This document shows positions 1-9,691 of a stretch of 64,000 nt of DNA, in pieces. Location of the stretch: contig NZ_JAQYWD010000001.1 in the NCBI RefSeq assembly GCF_030145145.1, forward strand, positions 124,001 through 188,000, given 5' to 3'. The notes below the pieces were generated by a model. It had not been told where the DNA came from. It searched no databases and saw only the letters and a list, made by a program, of their open reading frames with translations. Numbering within the stretch: the stretch's first letter is position 1; every line of letters starts with the position of its first letter. The position numbers and the translations under genes are program-made. Source of the stretch: Desulfobacula sp. Lineage in GTDB: Bacteria > Desulfobacterota > Desulfobacteria > Desulfobacterales > Desulfobacteraceae.

Positions 1-698
1 GTCGTTTTTTGTGCGGTACGGATGTGAGAATCCAGGTCGGTGATGCAGTGGTAGCCGTAAAAAAAAGTACCGCACACCAGAAGGGTTGTGTATAAAGCAG
101 CGATAAAAAAGGGCGGTTGAAATTTTTTTTTAAAAGACATCCAGATATCCGCCACGAGGACGTTCACCAGAACAATGAGAAAGGAGACCCCATAAACGCC
201 TGAAAAATCGGCAATCTGGATGAACGAAAGATTCGCATACTGGCTGTATCCCAGTCCCCCCCAGGAAAAGCCTGTGAATGCAACGGCTCTGATATATTCA
301 AGGCCGGTCCAGAGACAGGCGGCCAGCAAAGGGGCAACGCAGGCTGGGGGGGCTAATTTTTTTAACAGAAAGGCAAATATCGCCGGGTATAGCGAAAGGT
401 AAAGACATAAAAGGGTGAGGGTGGAAACGGCAAACAGGGGATGGAGTCCGCCATAGACATGCACCGTAGGGACGATCCAGTAAAGAAGGGTTAAAAAATG
501 GGCGAGCCCGATGGTAATTCCACTGTAAAAGGCCTCTTTTTTTGTCATGGTTCGGATGGACACAAGCCAGGGGACCAGGGCAAAAAAGACAAGAAAAGAG
601 AGACCTGTCTTGGGAAAAGAAAGTGTCAATGCCAGACCGCTTGTCAAAGCTGGAAAATTTTTACTCAAAATACTATTGTTTTTTTCGTCCATCATCAT
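1..698 (-). CDS. lnt: Apolipoprotein N-acyltransferase (N-terminal part, runs off the left edge)
   Basis: Translating the minus strand leftward from an ATG triplet at 698-690 gives about 232 residues of a multi-pass membrane protein, open to the window edge. The motifs FTGFSWGGLGYSQ and QIADFSGVYGVSFLIVL are characteristic of Lnt, which adds the third acyl chain to outer-membrane lipoproteins in the inner membrane. The predicted N-terminal half is hydrophobic helices. The carbon-nitrogen hydrolase catalytic residues would lie beyond the edge, so integrity cannot be judged. Three ATGs in a row leave the exact start ambiguous, and no strong ribosome binding site is visible. The gene is divergent from the histidine kinase at 787. 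Confidence 0.9.
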   Translation of the reverse strand, partial: MMMDEKNNSILSKNFPALTSGLALTLSFPKTGLSFLVFFALVPWLVSIRTMTKKEAFYSGITIGLAHFLTLLYWIVPTVHVYGGLHPLFAVSTLTLLCLYLSLYPAIFAFLLKKLAPPACVAPLLAACLWTGLEYIRAVAFTGFSWGGLGYSQYANLSFIQIADFSGVYGVSFLIVLVNVLVADIWMSFKKKFQPPFFIAALYTTLLVCGTFFYGYHCITDLDSHIRTAQKT

Positions 699-786
699 TA
701 TTATCTTATAATATGTAAAAAATTTGTTATACTTAACAGTTAGTCGATAACCCGTCAAATCCGAACACCCGCAAAAGGTGATTTTT

Positions 787-2394
787 ATGAAAATAGAGCA
801 CCCCAAAAACAGCGTAATCCAATATGCAAAGGACCACCCAGCGCCTGAGGATTCATCTGATGTGAATGAGCCGGGATTAAGCTTCCAGGAAATGAAATCG
901 ATACTGGAATGTTCCCCTGCAGGGATCGGCATTATAAAGAACAGGGTTCTGGACTGGACCAATACAATGTTTCATTCCATGCTGGGGTATGAACCCAATT
1001 TTTTGAAAGGAAAAAACACAAGAATTCTCTATGCGGATCAGCAGGACTATGAAAGGGTTGGGCGGAATCTTTACGCCAATATAGACAAATATGGCAATGG
1101 GTTGGTTGAAACAAAACTGGTCAGAAAAGACGGGTCATTATTTGACTGCAGGATCAGGGCATCAAAATTGAATACGGAAGATCCGTTAAAGGGTATTATT
1201 ATGGTTATTACAGATATTTCAGAACTGAAATTGCTTCAGTTTCAGCTTCAACAGGCCCAGAAAATGGAGGCGATCGGCGTACTGGCCGGGGGGATATCCC
1301 ATGATTTTAACAACATTTTAATGGGGATTCAGGGGCATTTATCCCTCATGCAGATTGATGTTTCAGCAACGGAAAAAGTGACGGTCCATGCCAAACACAT
1401 TGGCCGACTTGTTAAAACGGCAGCAGAATTAACCAGTCGGTTACTGGGATTTGCCAGGGGGGGGAAATATCAGATTTCATCCGTGAATGTAAATGAACTG
1501 ATTCCCATGGCCCTGAATATTTTCAGGCCCACCCGAAAAGATATTCTGGTTCATGAAACCTATGAAGAAAATCTTTTCCCCATTGATGCGGACAACTCCC
1601 AGCTGGAGCAGGTGTTTTTAAACCTGTTGATCAATGCCTCCCAGGCCATGCCGGAATCCGGCGATCTTTTTGTGACGAGCCAAAATATCTTTATCGAACA
1701 AGACCATTCTTATCCGTTTGAGGTTCAACCGGGTCGATACATTAAGGTGACCATAAAAGACACGGGTATCGGCATGGATATGGAAACCCAGAAAAAGATT
1801 TTTGATCCATTTTTCTCAACAAAAGAAGTGGGCCATAAAAAAGGCCGGGGGCTTGGCTTGTCTACTGTTTTCGGCATCGTAAAAAATCATGGCGGTTTTA
1901 TTTTGGTGGACAGTGAAAAAGGAAAAGGGGCCAGTTTTAATATCTGTTTGCCGGCATCCAACAATATCCAGGTGAAAGAAATAAAAGACCCCCCCCCTCT
2001 TTTTGAGCACATGCAGAAAGGATCAGAAACCGTCCTGCTGGTGGATGATGAAGAAGATATTGTCAATGTGGGGATAAATTTTTTGGAAAAGCTGGGATAT
2101 CGGCCGCTTATCGCCAGGGACGGATTAGAAGCCGTGGAGATATTCAGGCGGTACAAAGAGGATATTTCTTTGGTTGTCCTTGATTTGATTTTGCCGAAAA
2201 TGAGTGGAAAAGAGGCCTTTTTAGAGATAAAAGCCATCCGGGAAGACGCCAAAATTCTTATATCCACAGGATATGCAATTGATGATAAGATAGAAGGGTT
2301 TTTAAACCAGGGATGTCATGGGTTCATTCAAAAACCGTTTTCCCTGAATGAGTTTGCACGGACCTTGCGGCATATTCTGGATAAGGCCGTATAA
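787..2394 (+). CDS. PAS-containing hybrid histidine kinase with C-terminal receiver domain
   Basis: Cytosolic sensor kinase of about 535 residues with no membrane segment. Order: a PAS domain (about 35-150), a dimerisation/phosphoacceptor helix with GGISHDFNNIL (His172), a GHKL ATPase domain with NLLINASQAMP (N box) and DTGIGM (G1), and a C-terminal receiver with phosphoacceptor Asp466 in VVLDLILPKMSG. A GTG at 778 is also in frame, but ATG 787 is preferred because AAAGGTG at 774-780 is well placed as its Shine-Dalgarno. A TATACT at 728-733 may be a -10 element. No partner regulator lies next to it, so the signal and output are unknown. It converges on the fabG-like gene with a 1-bp gap. Confidence 0.9.
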   Translation: MKIEHPKNSVIQYAKDHPAPEDSSDVNEPGLSFQEMKSILECSPAGIGIIKNRVLDWTNTMFHSMLGYEPNFLKGKNTRILYADQQDYERVGRNLYANIDKYGNGLVETKLVRKDGSLFDCRIRASKLNTEDPLKGIIMVITDISELKLLQFQLQQAQKMEAIGVLAGGISHDFNNILMGIQGHLSLMQIDVSATEKVTVHAKHIGRLVKTAAELTSRLLGFARGGKYQISSVNVNELIPMALNIFRPTRKDILVHETYEENLFPIDADNSQLEQVFLNLLINASQAMPESGDLFVTSQNIFIEQDHSYPFEVQPGRYIKVTIKDTGIGMDMETQKKIFDPFFSTKEVGHKKGRGLGLSTVFGIVKNHGGFILVDSEKGKGASFNICLPASNNIQVKEIKDPPPLFEHMQKGSETVLLVDDEEDIVNVGINFLEKLGYRPLIARDGLEAVEIFRRYKEDISLVVLDLILPKMSGKEAFLEIKAIREDAKILISTGYAIDDKIEGFLNQGCHGFIQKPFSLNEFARTLRHILDKAV

Positions 2395-2395
2395 T

Positions 2396-3130
2396 TTAAA
2401 GCATTCCCCCGTTTATCCCAATGACCTGCCCATTAATATAAGCGGCTTTTTTTGAACATAAAAATGCAGTGATATACGCGATATCTTCCGGTGTTCCCAG
2501 CCGTTTAGCCGGTATGGTATCGATGATTTGATCGGTATTTATTCCGTCTATCATCTGGGTTTTAATAAATCCGGGAGCAACGGCATTCACGGTAATATTC
2601 CGGCTTCCCACCTCCCTTGCCAGGGCTTTTGTCGCCCCGATAAGGCCTGCTTTTGACGCGGAATAATTCACCTGGCCCGGATTTCCCATCTGCCCTGCTG
2701 CGGATGTCACATTGACAATCCTTCCGGATCGGTTTTTCAACATGTTCTTTACCACTGGCTTTGTCACATTATAAAAGCCTGTCAGGTTGGTATCCAGTAT
2801 CGTTTGCCAGTCTGTTTTTTTCATCATGACAAACAGGGTGTCCTTCCGTATTCCCGCATTATTGACCAGGATATCAATTTTGTTGTGTGTTTGAAGAAGG
2901 GTTTTAATGGCGCTTTGGACGTCTTCCTGACAGGTAACATCAAACGGCAACAGGTCACCCTGACCATTGCGGCTGGTGATTTCTTCTAGGGTTTGAAGGG
3001 CAGATGTTTTGTCGGAAAGGTAATTGATATAGACAAAAATCCGGTGTTTTGCCAGTTCAATCGCAATGGCTTTGCCAATGCCTTTTCCTGCACCGGTAAC
3101 AAGGGCAACCTGGTGTGTGCTGTCCGTCAT
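2396..3130 (-). CDS. fabG: 3-oxoacyl-ACP reductase-like short-chain dehydrogenase
   Basis: A 244-residue classical SDR. The NAD(P)-binding TGAGKGIG is near the N terminus, followed by NNAG and the catalytic Ser-Tyr-Lys set in VTSAAGQMGNPGQVNYSASKAG-type sequence. The C terminus NGQVIGINGGML matches FabG enzymes, which reduce 3-oxoacyl-ACP in fatty acid elongation. GGAGG five bases ahead of the ATG supports the start. The gene stands alone, away from any fab cluster, so it may be a FabG paralogue acting on another 3-oxoacyl substrate; the gene symbol reflects family only. Confidence 0.82.
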   Translation of the reverse strand: MTDSTHQVALVTGAGKGIGKAIAIELAKHRIFVYINYLSDKTSALQTLEEITSRNGQGDLLPFDVTCQEDVQSAIKTLLQTHNKIDILVNNAGIRKDTLFVMMKKTDWQTILDTNLTGFYNVTKPVVKNMLKNRSGRIVNVTSAAGQMGNPGQVNYSASKAGLIGATKALAREVGSRNITVNAVAPGFIKTQMIDGINTDQIIDTIPAKRLGTPEDIAYITAFLCSKKAAYINGQVIGINGGML

Positions 3131-3341
3131 AGGGCCTCCAAAATAGGGTGTTGATCCTTAACTGAAAAAATAGTCCTGTATAGAAACTGCTCTTATCATT
3201 CACATGACGTCATTTCAATCAATTTTATTTTTTGAAGTGGGTAAAAACCTGTTTTGAATACGGCTTTACAATATCCGGCTCAAATGTTATTTTAAACAGA
3301 TCGTCAGATGATCTATTTAACGGTATCATCAGGAGTTTTAT

Positions 3342-3794
3342 ATGAAACATATAGAAATTCGATTTGGGGATAATATTGAGAAGCATGCTGCGGAAGAAAA
3401 ATCTTTTGAAGAAATGTTTCAATCTGTCAATCCCATGTTCTGTTTTTCAAAAAGAATCTGGAGACCCCAGATGGATATATTTGAAACAAGAAGTGAGATT
3501 GTTATCCAGGCTGAGATAGCCGGTGTAAGAAAAGAAGATATTATCATTGAAGTGAGCAATAAAGCGGTCAAGATATCCGGCACCAGGAAGAGCAACCATC
3601 TGGATCGGACCGCCACATTCCGGCTTGCTGAAATTCAATTTGGTCAGTTTGAGCGGGTTCTGTATCTGCCCAGTGTGATTGATGTTGAAAAGGTCGCTGC
3701 AAAATTTTCAAATGGCTTTTTAGAGCTTGTTTTGGGAAAATTGTTTAGAGAAAATATTAAAAACAAGCGAAATATTTCCATAGACTTCATCTAG
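3342..3794 (+). CDS. Hsp20 / alpha-crystallin family small heat-shock protein
   Basis: A 150-residue protein. The region from about residue 45 (QMDIFETRSEIVIQAEIAG) to 135 (NGFLELVLGK) is an alpha-crystallin domain. The IQAEIAGVRKEDI segment and the FSNGFLELV strand are typical of the family. Such proteins are ATP-independent holdases that keep unfolding proteins soluble. It ends 30 bp before lon on the same strand, so holdase and protease are probably co-transcribed as a protein quality-control unit. The 210-bp upstream region shows no CIRCE element that I can recognise. Confidence 0.87.
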   Translation: MKHIEIRFGDNIEKHAAEEKSFEEMFQSVNPMFCFSKRIWRPQMDIFETRSEIVIQAEIAGVRKEDIIIEVSNKAVKISGTRKSNHLDRTATFRLAEIQFGQFERVLYLPSVIDVEKVAAKFSNGFLELVLGKLFRENIKNKRNISIDFI

Positions 3795-3824
3795 GCAGTA
3801 GATTCCAAAAGGAACCAGACAATA

Positions 3825-6179
3825 ATGGATGATCTTAAGACTTCCTCTCGAACGATAACATCAGATAATATTCCACATACCATTCCCATTCTTCCCATTG
3901 TTGACACCAATCTTTTCCCGAAAATGGTCTTGCCACTGGTATTAATCCAGAGAGAGGCCGTCGAGCTGATTGATGAGGCCATGGCCGGGAATCGGATGCT
4001 GGGACTGCTGTTGTCCAAGCGATCGGATATTGATTCCAGACATACGGCAGAAGATCTTCACAGGATCGGTACGGTGGCCATTATTTTAAAAATGTCCAAA
4101 ATGGAAAGGGATAAGGCCCAGCTGCTCATTCAGGGCTTAGATCGTTTCAAGGTCATACAGTTTCTTCAGAATAAAAAGTATATGCAGGCCAAAATTGAAA
4201 TCATAGAAAACAGAAATGCTGACAGAAACAAAGAAAACAGGGCCTTGATGGCTAACATTGTTGAACAGTATGAAAAAATTGTGGCCCTGTCGCCAGGACT
4301 TCCTTCAGAAATGGGACATATGATCAAATCATTGCAGGAACCCACGGTTCTGGCGGATATGGTTGCTTCCACCATTAATGCACCGGTCAAGGAAAAGCAG
4401 AACGTTATCGAGCTGCTGGATGTCACCAAGCGCCTGAAAAAAGTGACCCGGCTGGTCAATGACCAATTGGAAATCCTTGAAATGAGCTCCAAGATCCAGA
4501 GCCAGGTAAAAGAAGATATGGATAATCGGCAGCGGGAATACTATCTCCGCCAGCAGCTTAAGGCCATAAAGGAAGAGCTGGGTGAAACCGAAGACGAAAG
4601 TGTTGAAATCAAGGAATACCGGGCCAAAATAGAAAAAAAGGACCTGCCGGAAGAAGCCCGGAAAGAAGCTGAAAGAGAGTTGCAGCGCCTGTCACGGATG
4701 CAACCGTCTTCTTCTGAATATGTGGTGTCGTCCACCTATCTTGACTGGCTGACGTCTTTGCCCTGGAATGATCGGTCTGAAGACCATCTGGATATTAAAT
4801 CGGCTAGAAAAATCCTGAACCATGACCACTACGGGCTTGAAAAGCCCAAAAAGAGAATCCTTGAATACCTGGCCGTTCGAAAATTGAAAAACGATTCCAA
4901 AGGTCCCATCCTCTGTTTTACCGGCCCGCCTGGGACGGGTAAAACATCCCTTGGCAGATCCATTGCCAGGGCCCTTGGCAGACAATTTGTCAGGATTGCC
5001 CTGGGAGGGGTTCGGGATGAAGCTGAAATCAGGGGTCACAGACGAACCTATGTGGGGGCACTTCCGGGAAGGATTATCCAGTGTTTGAGAAAAGCCGGCA
5101 CCCAAAATCCGGTGTTCATGCTGGATGAGATCGACAAGGTGGACCATTCCTATCATGGAGACCCTTCTTCTGCCCTTTTGGAAGTCCTGGACCCGGAGCA
5201 GAATTTTTCGTTTTCAGATCATTACCTGGATGTCCCTTTTGATCTGTCCGATGTGATGTTTTTAACAACGGCAAATGTATTGCATACTGTCCCGGCACCC
5301 CTGCGGGACAGAATGGAGGTTCTGGAACTGAACGGATATACGGAAGAAGAAAAATTAAAAATCGCCACCCGGTATTTGATTCCCAAACAACGGGAGGCCA
5401 ACGGCTTGAGTGCGATTCAGATTCGATTGACGTCCGGTGCGGTAAAAAAAATTATTTCAGGGTATACAAGGGAATCCGGTTTGAGAAACCTGGAAAGACA
5501 TATCGGAGCCGTCTGCCGGGGGGTGGCAAGCAAGATTGCCGAAGGCGAAGCCGAAACCGCCATGGTGGGACAAAAAGACCTGCATGACTATTTAGGACCG
5601 GCACCCAATATGCCGGATCTGGTCCTGAAAATCGAAAATCCCGGGGTGGTTGTGGGGCTCGCCTGGACCCCCTATGGCGGAGAGATTCTTTTTATAGAGG
5701 CCGTGGCCATGAAAGGTGGCAAAAGAGGCCTTACATTAACCGGACAACTGGGAGATGTCATGAAAGAATCGGCCAGCACAGCCTTAAGTTTTATCCGGGC
5801 CAATGCAAAAAAATTAGCCGTGGACGATGCTTTTTTCAGTACCCATGATCTGCATATCCATGTGCCGGAAGGCTCTATTCCCAAGGATGGCCCATCAGCC
5901 GGGGTGGCCATGTTGACGTGCCTGGTCTCCTTGATGACGGGACGGCGGGTAAAAAAGCGCCTGGCCATGAGCGGTGAGATTACCCTCAGGGGAGAAGTCC
6001 TGCCCGTGGGTGGGATCAAGGAAAAGGTGATTGCAGCCCACCGGGCAGGCATCAAAACGATTATTCTGCCATTGTGGAATCAAAAAGATATGGAGGATGT
6101 GCCGAAGGATATAAGCAAATCCATTGCGTTTCATTTTGTGGATAAAATGGAAGAGGTATTAGCGCTGGCGCTTGAATGA
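3825..6179 (+). CDS. lon: ATP-dependent protease Lon
   Basis: A 784-residue LonA-type protease of the usual length. Order: N-terminal LON substrate-binding domain (about 20-215), coiled region, AAA+ domain with Walker A GPPGTGKT at 367-374 and Walker B FMLDEIDK, then the proteolytic domain with catalytic Ser691 in PKDGPSAG and the partner lysine in GGIKEKV (about 732-734). It degrades misfolded and short-lived regulatory proteins in the cytosol. Linkage to the upstream Hsp20 gene fits a stress role. Its last bases overlap the region just before the rlpA start. Confidence 0.97.
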   Translation: MDDLKTSSRTITSDNIPHTIPILPIVDTNLFPKMVLPLVLIQREAVELIDEAMAGNRMLGLLLSKRSDIDSRHTAEDLHRIGTVAIILKMSKMERDKAQLLIQGLDRFKVIQFLQNKKYMQAKIEIIENRNADRNKENRALMANIVEQYEKIVALSPGLPSEMGHMIKSLQEPTVLADMVASTINAPVKEKQNVIELLDVTKRLKKVTRLVNDQLEILEMSSKIQSQVKEDMDNRQREYYLRQQLKAIKEELGETEDESVEIKEYRAKIEKKDLPEEARKEAERELQRLSRMQPSSSEYVVSSTYLDWLTSLPWNDRSEDHLDIKSARKILNHDHYGLEKPKKRILEYLAVRKLKNDSKGPILCFTGPPGTGKTSLGRSIARALGRQFVRIALGGVRDEAEIRGHRRTYVGALPGRIIQCLRKAGTQNPVFMLDEIDKVDHSYHGDPSSALLEVLDPEQNFSFSDHYLDVPFDLSDVMFLTTANVLHTVPAPLRDRMEVLELNGYTEEEKLKIATRYLIPKQREANGLSAIQIRLTSGAVKKIISGYTRESGLRNLERHIGAVCRGVASKIAEGEAETAMVGQKDLHDYLGPAPNMPDLVLKIENPGVVVGLAWTPYGGEILFIEAVAMKGGKRGLTLTGQLGDVMKESASTALSFIRANAKKLAVDDAFFSTHDLHIHVPEGSIPKDGPSAGVAMLTCLVSLMTGRRVKKRLAMSGEITLRGEVLPVGGIKEKVIAAHRAGIKTIILPLWNQKDMEDVPKDISKSIAFHFVDKMEEVLALALE

Positions 6180-6198
6180 TAATGGTGGGGGTATTTTT

Positions 6199-6963
6199 TT
6201 GAAACTCAATACACAGATACTGATATTGCTTTTTTTGACCCTTTTCGGATGTTCTTCCACGCTGGAGACAGTCCCGCTTCCGCCGCCGGAAGCGCCACCC
6301 GGTGACCGTCGCTCCGGCACCCAGAAACCGTATAAAATAAAAGGGGTTCAATACACCCCCCTGGCCAGCGCCACCGGATTTGTCCAGACCGGACGGGCCT
6401 CCTGGTACGGCAAAAAGTTTCATGGAAGAAAAACCGCCAATGGTGAAATCTATGACATGTATGCCATGACTGCGGCCCACAAAACATTACCCCTGGGGAC
6501 CTGGGTCAGTGTGGACAACCTTGAAAACAACCGGAAAATTGTGGTGAGGATCAATGATCGCGGCCCGTTTGTGCGGGGCAGGATTATTGATTTGTCCCAA
6601 AAAGGGGCAAAACAGATTGGCATCCTGGGCCCGGGAACGGCAAAGGTAAGGGTGACCGCCCTTGGCAGGGCTACATCGTATTCCGGGCGAACAAAAGATC
6701 CCATCGCGTTTGCGCCTGTTGACTATTGGCGAGGTAATTTCACGGTCCAGGTCGGGGCATTTCAGGTTAAAGCCAATGCAGAAAAGTACCGGAATAAATT
6801 ATCAAAAAACTATCAAAATGCCCATATTGTCATGTTTTCAGATGACCGGGGGGTGTTTTATCGGGTGAGAATGGGCCGGTTTACCAATTTAAAGGATGCC
6901 ATCCGGTTCCGGGATAAAATTATGGCGCAAGGCCTTGGCAGTGCCTTTGTCGTTGCAGAATAA
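6199..6963 (+). CDS. rlpA: RlpA-like septal lytic transglycosylase lipoprotein with SPOR domain
   Basis: Lipoprotein with three parts: a signal peptide ending in the lipobox LTLFGC (Cys18), a double-psi beta-barrel RlpA domain (GRASWYGKKFHGRKTANGE, then NDRGPFVRGRIIDLS), and a C-terminal SPOR domain (FTVQVGAFQVKANAEKY) that binds denuded septal glycan. The family cleaves peptidoglycan strands lacking stem peptides at division sites. An in-frame ATG at 6172 overlaps the lon stop, but the TTG at 6199 is preferred: GGTGGGGG lies just upstream and the resulting signal peptide begins MKLNTQ, which is compact and typical. It is in the lon-gmhB-recD2 run. Confidence 0.88.
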   Translation: MKLNTQILILLFLTLFGCSSTLETVPLPPPEAPPGDRRSGTQKPYKIKGVQYTPLASATGFVQTGRASWYGKKFHGRKTANGEIYDMYAMTAAHKTLPLGTWVSVDNLENNRKIVVRINDRGPFVRGRIIDLSQKGAKQIGILGPGTAKVRVTALGRATSYSGRTKDPIAFAPVDYWRGNFTVQVGAFQVKANAEKYRNKLSKNYQNAHIVMFSDDRGVFYRVRMGRFTNLKDAIRFRDKIMAQGLGSAFVVAE

Positions 6964-6975
6964 AGAAACCAAATC

Positions 6976-7533
6976 ATGGGATATACTGTTTTTCTGGACC
7001 GGGATGGGGTCATCAACAGGGACTCATCCGAATATATAAAAGATCCGTCGGAGTTTGTCTTTATCCCTGGAAGCCCGGAGGCCATTGCCCTGCTGTGCAG
7101 AAAGGGGTTTCAGGTCATGGTGATCACCAACCAGTCTTTGATCGGCAGAAACATGGCCACCCGGGAAACCCTTGAGGCAATTTTTAAAAAAATGACAAAG
7201 GGTGTGAAAAAGGCAGGGGGAGAAATCATGGACATTTTTTTTTGCCCCCACACCCCGGAAGACCGGTGTTCCTGCAGAAAACCAAAACCCGGTTTAATTA
7301 TGGAAGCCCAATATAAATACGGGCTTGCCCTTGATCAATCCTGCATGGTGGGGGACAGTGCCAAAGATATTGAATGCGCCCATAATGCAGGATGTTCAAA
7401 AGCTGTTTTGGTCAAAACCGGTAATGGAATAATCGCCCGGCAAGCGCTTTTTGAAAAAGGCATGACACCGGATTATATCGCTGCTGATCTCTATGACGCC
7501 GCCTGCTGGATCACCCGGAATGTGACCCGCTAA
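6976..7533 (+). CDS. gmhB: D-glycero-D-manno-heptose-1,7-bisphosphate 7-phosphatase
   Basis: A 185-residue HAD phosphatase. FLDRDGVIN holds the nucleophile and acid/base aspartates, ITNQS is motif II, and MVGDSAKDIECA carries the Mg-binding aspartates. The zinc loop CPHTPEDRCSCRKPKPG is diagnostic of GmhB. It dephosphorylates heptose bisphosphate in the pathway to ADP-heptose for the lipopolysaccharide inner core. Other heptose genes are not in this window. Its TAA is immediately followed by the recD2 ATG. Confidence 0.93.
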   Translation: MGYTVFLDRDGVINRDSSEYIKDPSEFVFIPGSPEAIALLCRKGFQVMVITNQSLIGRNMATRETLEAIFKKMTKGVKKAGGEIMDIFFCPHTPEDRCSCRKPKPGLIMEAQYKYGLALDQSCMVGDSAKDIECAHNAGCSKAVLVKTGNGIIARQALFEKGMTPDYIAADLYDAACWITRNVTR

Positions 7534-9684
7534 ATGATCACCCTCAACGGTATTTTAGACCGACTCACCTATCAGAATCAGGAAAATCATTATACGGTGG
7601 CAAAACTTCGCATCCCGAAAATCAGTGATCCTGTTACCATTGTGGGTCATCTTGCCGGGGTGTTTGAAGGTGAAAGTCTTGAGGTATCCGGAAAATGGAT
7701 TTCCCATCCCAAGTATGGGGATCAATTTAAAGCAGAACAGTATAAGGTTCTTTTACCGGCGACGGTTTCGGGCATCCGCAAATATCTTGGTTCGGGTATG
7801 ATCAAAGGGATTGGGAAGTCACTGGCGGAACGAATCGTGGATCATTTTGAAGAAAAAACCCTGGATATTATTGAAAACGAACCGGAAAAATTAAAACAGA
7901 TTCCCGGTATTGGAGAGGCCAAGAAAAACACCATTGCCCAGGCCTGGAACAGTCACCATGCCGTCAGACGGGTCATGCAGTTCCTCCAGGCGAATGGTGT
8001 GGGGGTACACCATGCAGCAGCGATTCTTCAAACCTATGGGTCCCGGGCGTTGACGATTCTGCAGCAGGATCCCTATGCGATTGCACGGGATATCCCGGAG
8101 ATCGGGTTTCCCCTGGCAGATATGATTGCCATGCGGGCCGGTGTTGAAAAAGAGGATGAAAAGCGCCTTCAGGCATGCCTGATCCATCGTCTCTTGTCCG
8201 TTGAACAAGAGGGACATGTGTATGGATTAAAACCCCAGGTGTTTAAATCAAGTGCCCGGCTGTCCGGTGTGGACCCGGCGTTGTTTGAGCCGGCCCTGGA
8301 AGCCTTGATTGACTCGGATGACGTAACCATGGAAATAGATGAAGACGGCACAAAAATTTATCTTAAGCGGCTTTACCGGGCGGAATCAGGCATCGCATCC
8401 CGGATGAAAGCCATTTTGTCCATGCCTAGCCCGCCCCATCGTCTGGGAAAAGACCAAATCCTTGAAGAGGTCCTGAAAAAACTGGCCGTAAAATTATCTG
8501 CAGAACAATTGAATGTCGTCTCAAACGTGCTGCTTGAAAAAATTGTAGTCATCACCGGAGGGCCCGGAACCGGTAAAACAACCTTGATACGGGCGTTGTG
8601 TGAAGTCTTCAACCTCCAGCATCTATCGGTTGTCTTAAGCGCGCCCACTGGCAGAGCTGCCCGGCGCCTTTCCGAGGTTACCGGGCAGAAAGCCTCTACC
8701 TTGCACAAACTGTTAGGCTTTGATCATGAAAACCAGACCTTTGAAAGAAATTTTGCCAGTCCCCTTGAGGTGGATGTTTTTATTGTGGACGAAGCATCCA
8801 TGGTGGATACCCTGCTCATGTATCATCTCATTGAAGCGCTGCCGGTAACGGCAAGCTTTATTATTGTCGGGGATACCTTCCAACTGCCTTCTGTGGGACC
8901 TGGCAATGTGTTGTCGGATATCATTGAATCCGGCTGTGTCAAGGTGTTTTCTTTGACAAAGATATTCCGGCAGGTCAAGGAAAGTCCTATTATCATGCAT
9001 GCCCACAGTATCCGAAACGGAGAGATGCCGGATTTTGAAAAGCCTAATGCAGGTGAATTGTCAGAGTTTTATTTTATTGAGAATCAGCGGCCTGAAAAAG
9101 TAGTGGATACCATTATCGAACTGTGTTCGAAACGAATCCCCCAGGCATTTCCCCATATCGATGAAATACAGGTCTTAACCCCCATGCATCGGGGAGAGGC
9201 GGGCACCATTAATTTGAACCAGCAGCTTCAGCGGGTATTAAATGATTCAAAAGGCGGTATAGACGCCGGCGGGATAGTGTTCAAGCGTAACGACAAAGTC
9301 ATGCACCTGAAAAATAATTATGAGAAAGATGTGTTTAACGGCGATATCGGTATTGTTCATGAGGTCATTAAATCTGAAAGCCGTGTTCTGGTGGATTATG
9401 ACGGTCGTCTTGTTGAATATGACATCCTGGAACTGGACGAACTCACCCTGGCCTATACCATATCGGTCCACAAATCCCAGGGAAGTGAATATGCAGCAGT
9501 CATTATTGCGCTGACAACAGCCCATTTTCCCCTGTTGCAGCGGAATTTATTATATACGGCCATGACCCGGGGCAAACGCCTGGTGATTATTGTCGGATCT
9601 TCAAAAGCCCTGGAATTGGCATTAAATAATAATAAAACCGCTTTACGTCTTACGAATCTCAAACAAAAATTGAGGGCCCCATGA
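7534..9684 (+). CDS. recD2: RecD2-family ATP-dependent DNA helicase
   Basis: A 716-residue superfamily 1B helicase. An N-terminal OB-like and helix-hairpin-helix region (IPGIGEAKKNTI) precedes the motor core with Walker A GGPGTGKTT at 342-350, VDEASMVDTLLM (motif II), GDTFQLPSVGPGNVL (motif III) and the late motif TISVHKSQGSEY. The N-terminal extension and the absence of recB/recC alongside point to RecD2, a 5'-to-3' helicase in DNA repair, rather than the RecBCD subunit. Start abuts the gmhB stop with no gap. Confidence 0.93.
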   Translation: MITLNGILDRLTYQNQENHYTVAKLRIPKISDPVTIVGHLAGVFEGESLEVSGKWISHPKYGDQFKAEQYKVLLPATVSGIRKYLGSGMIKGIGKSLAERIVDHFEEKTLDIIENEPEKLKQIPGIGEAKKNTIAQAWNSHHAVRRVMQFLQANGVGVHHAAAILQTYGSRALTILQQDPYAIARDIPEIGFPLADMIAMRAGVEKEDEKRLQACLIHRLLSVEQEGHVYGLKPQVFKSSARLSGVDPALFEPALEALIDSDDVTMEIDEDGTKIYLKRLYRAESGIASRMKAILSMPSPPHRLGKDQILEEVLKKLAVKLSAEQLNVVSNVLLEKIVVITGGPGTGKTTLIRALCEVFNLQHLSVVLSAPTGRAARRLSEVTGQKASTLHKLLGFDHENQTFERNFASPLEVDVFIVDEASMVDTLLMYHLIEALPVTASFIIVGDTFQLPSVGPGNVLSDIIESGCVKVFSLTKIFRQVKESPIIMHAHSIRNGEMPDFEKPNAGELSEFYFIENQRPEKVVDTIIELCSKRIPQAFPHIDEIQVLTPMHRGEAGTINLNQQLQRVLNDSKGGIDAGGIVFKRNDKVMHLKNNYEKDVFNGDIGIVHEVIKSESRVLVDYDGRLVEYDILELDELTLAYTISVHKSQGSEYAAVIIALTTAHFPLLQRNLLYTAMTRGKRLVIIVGSSKALELALNNNKTALRLTNLKQKLRAP

Positions 9685-9691
9685 CGAATGG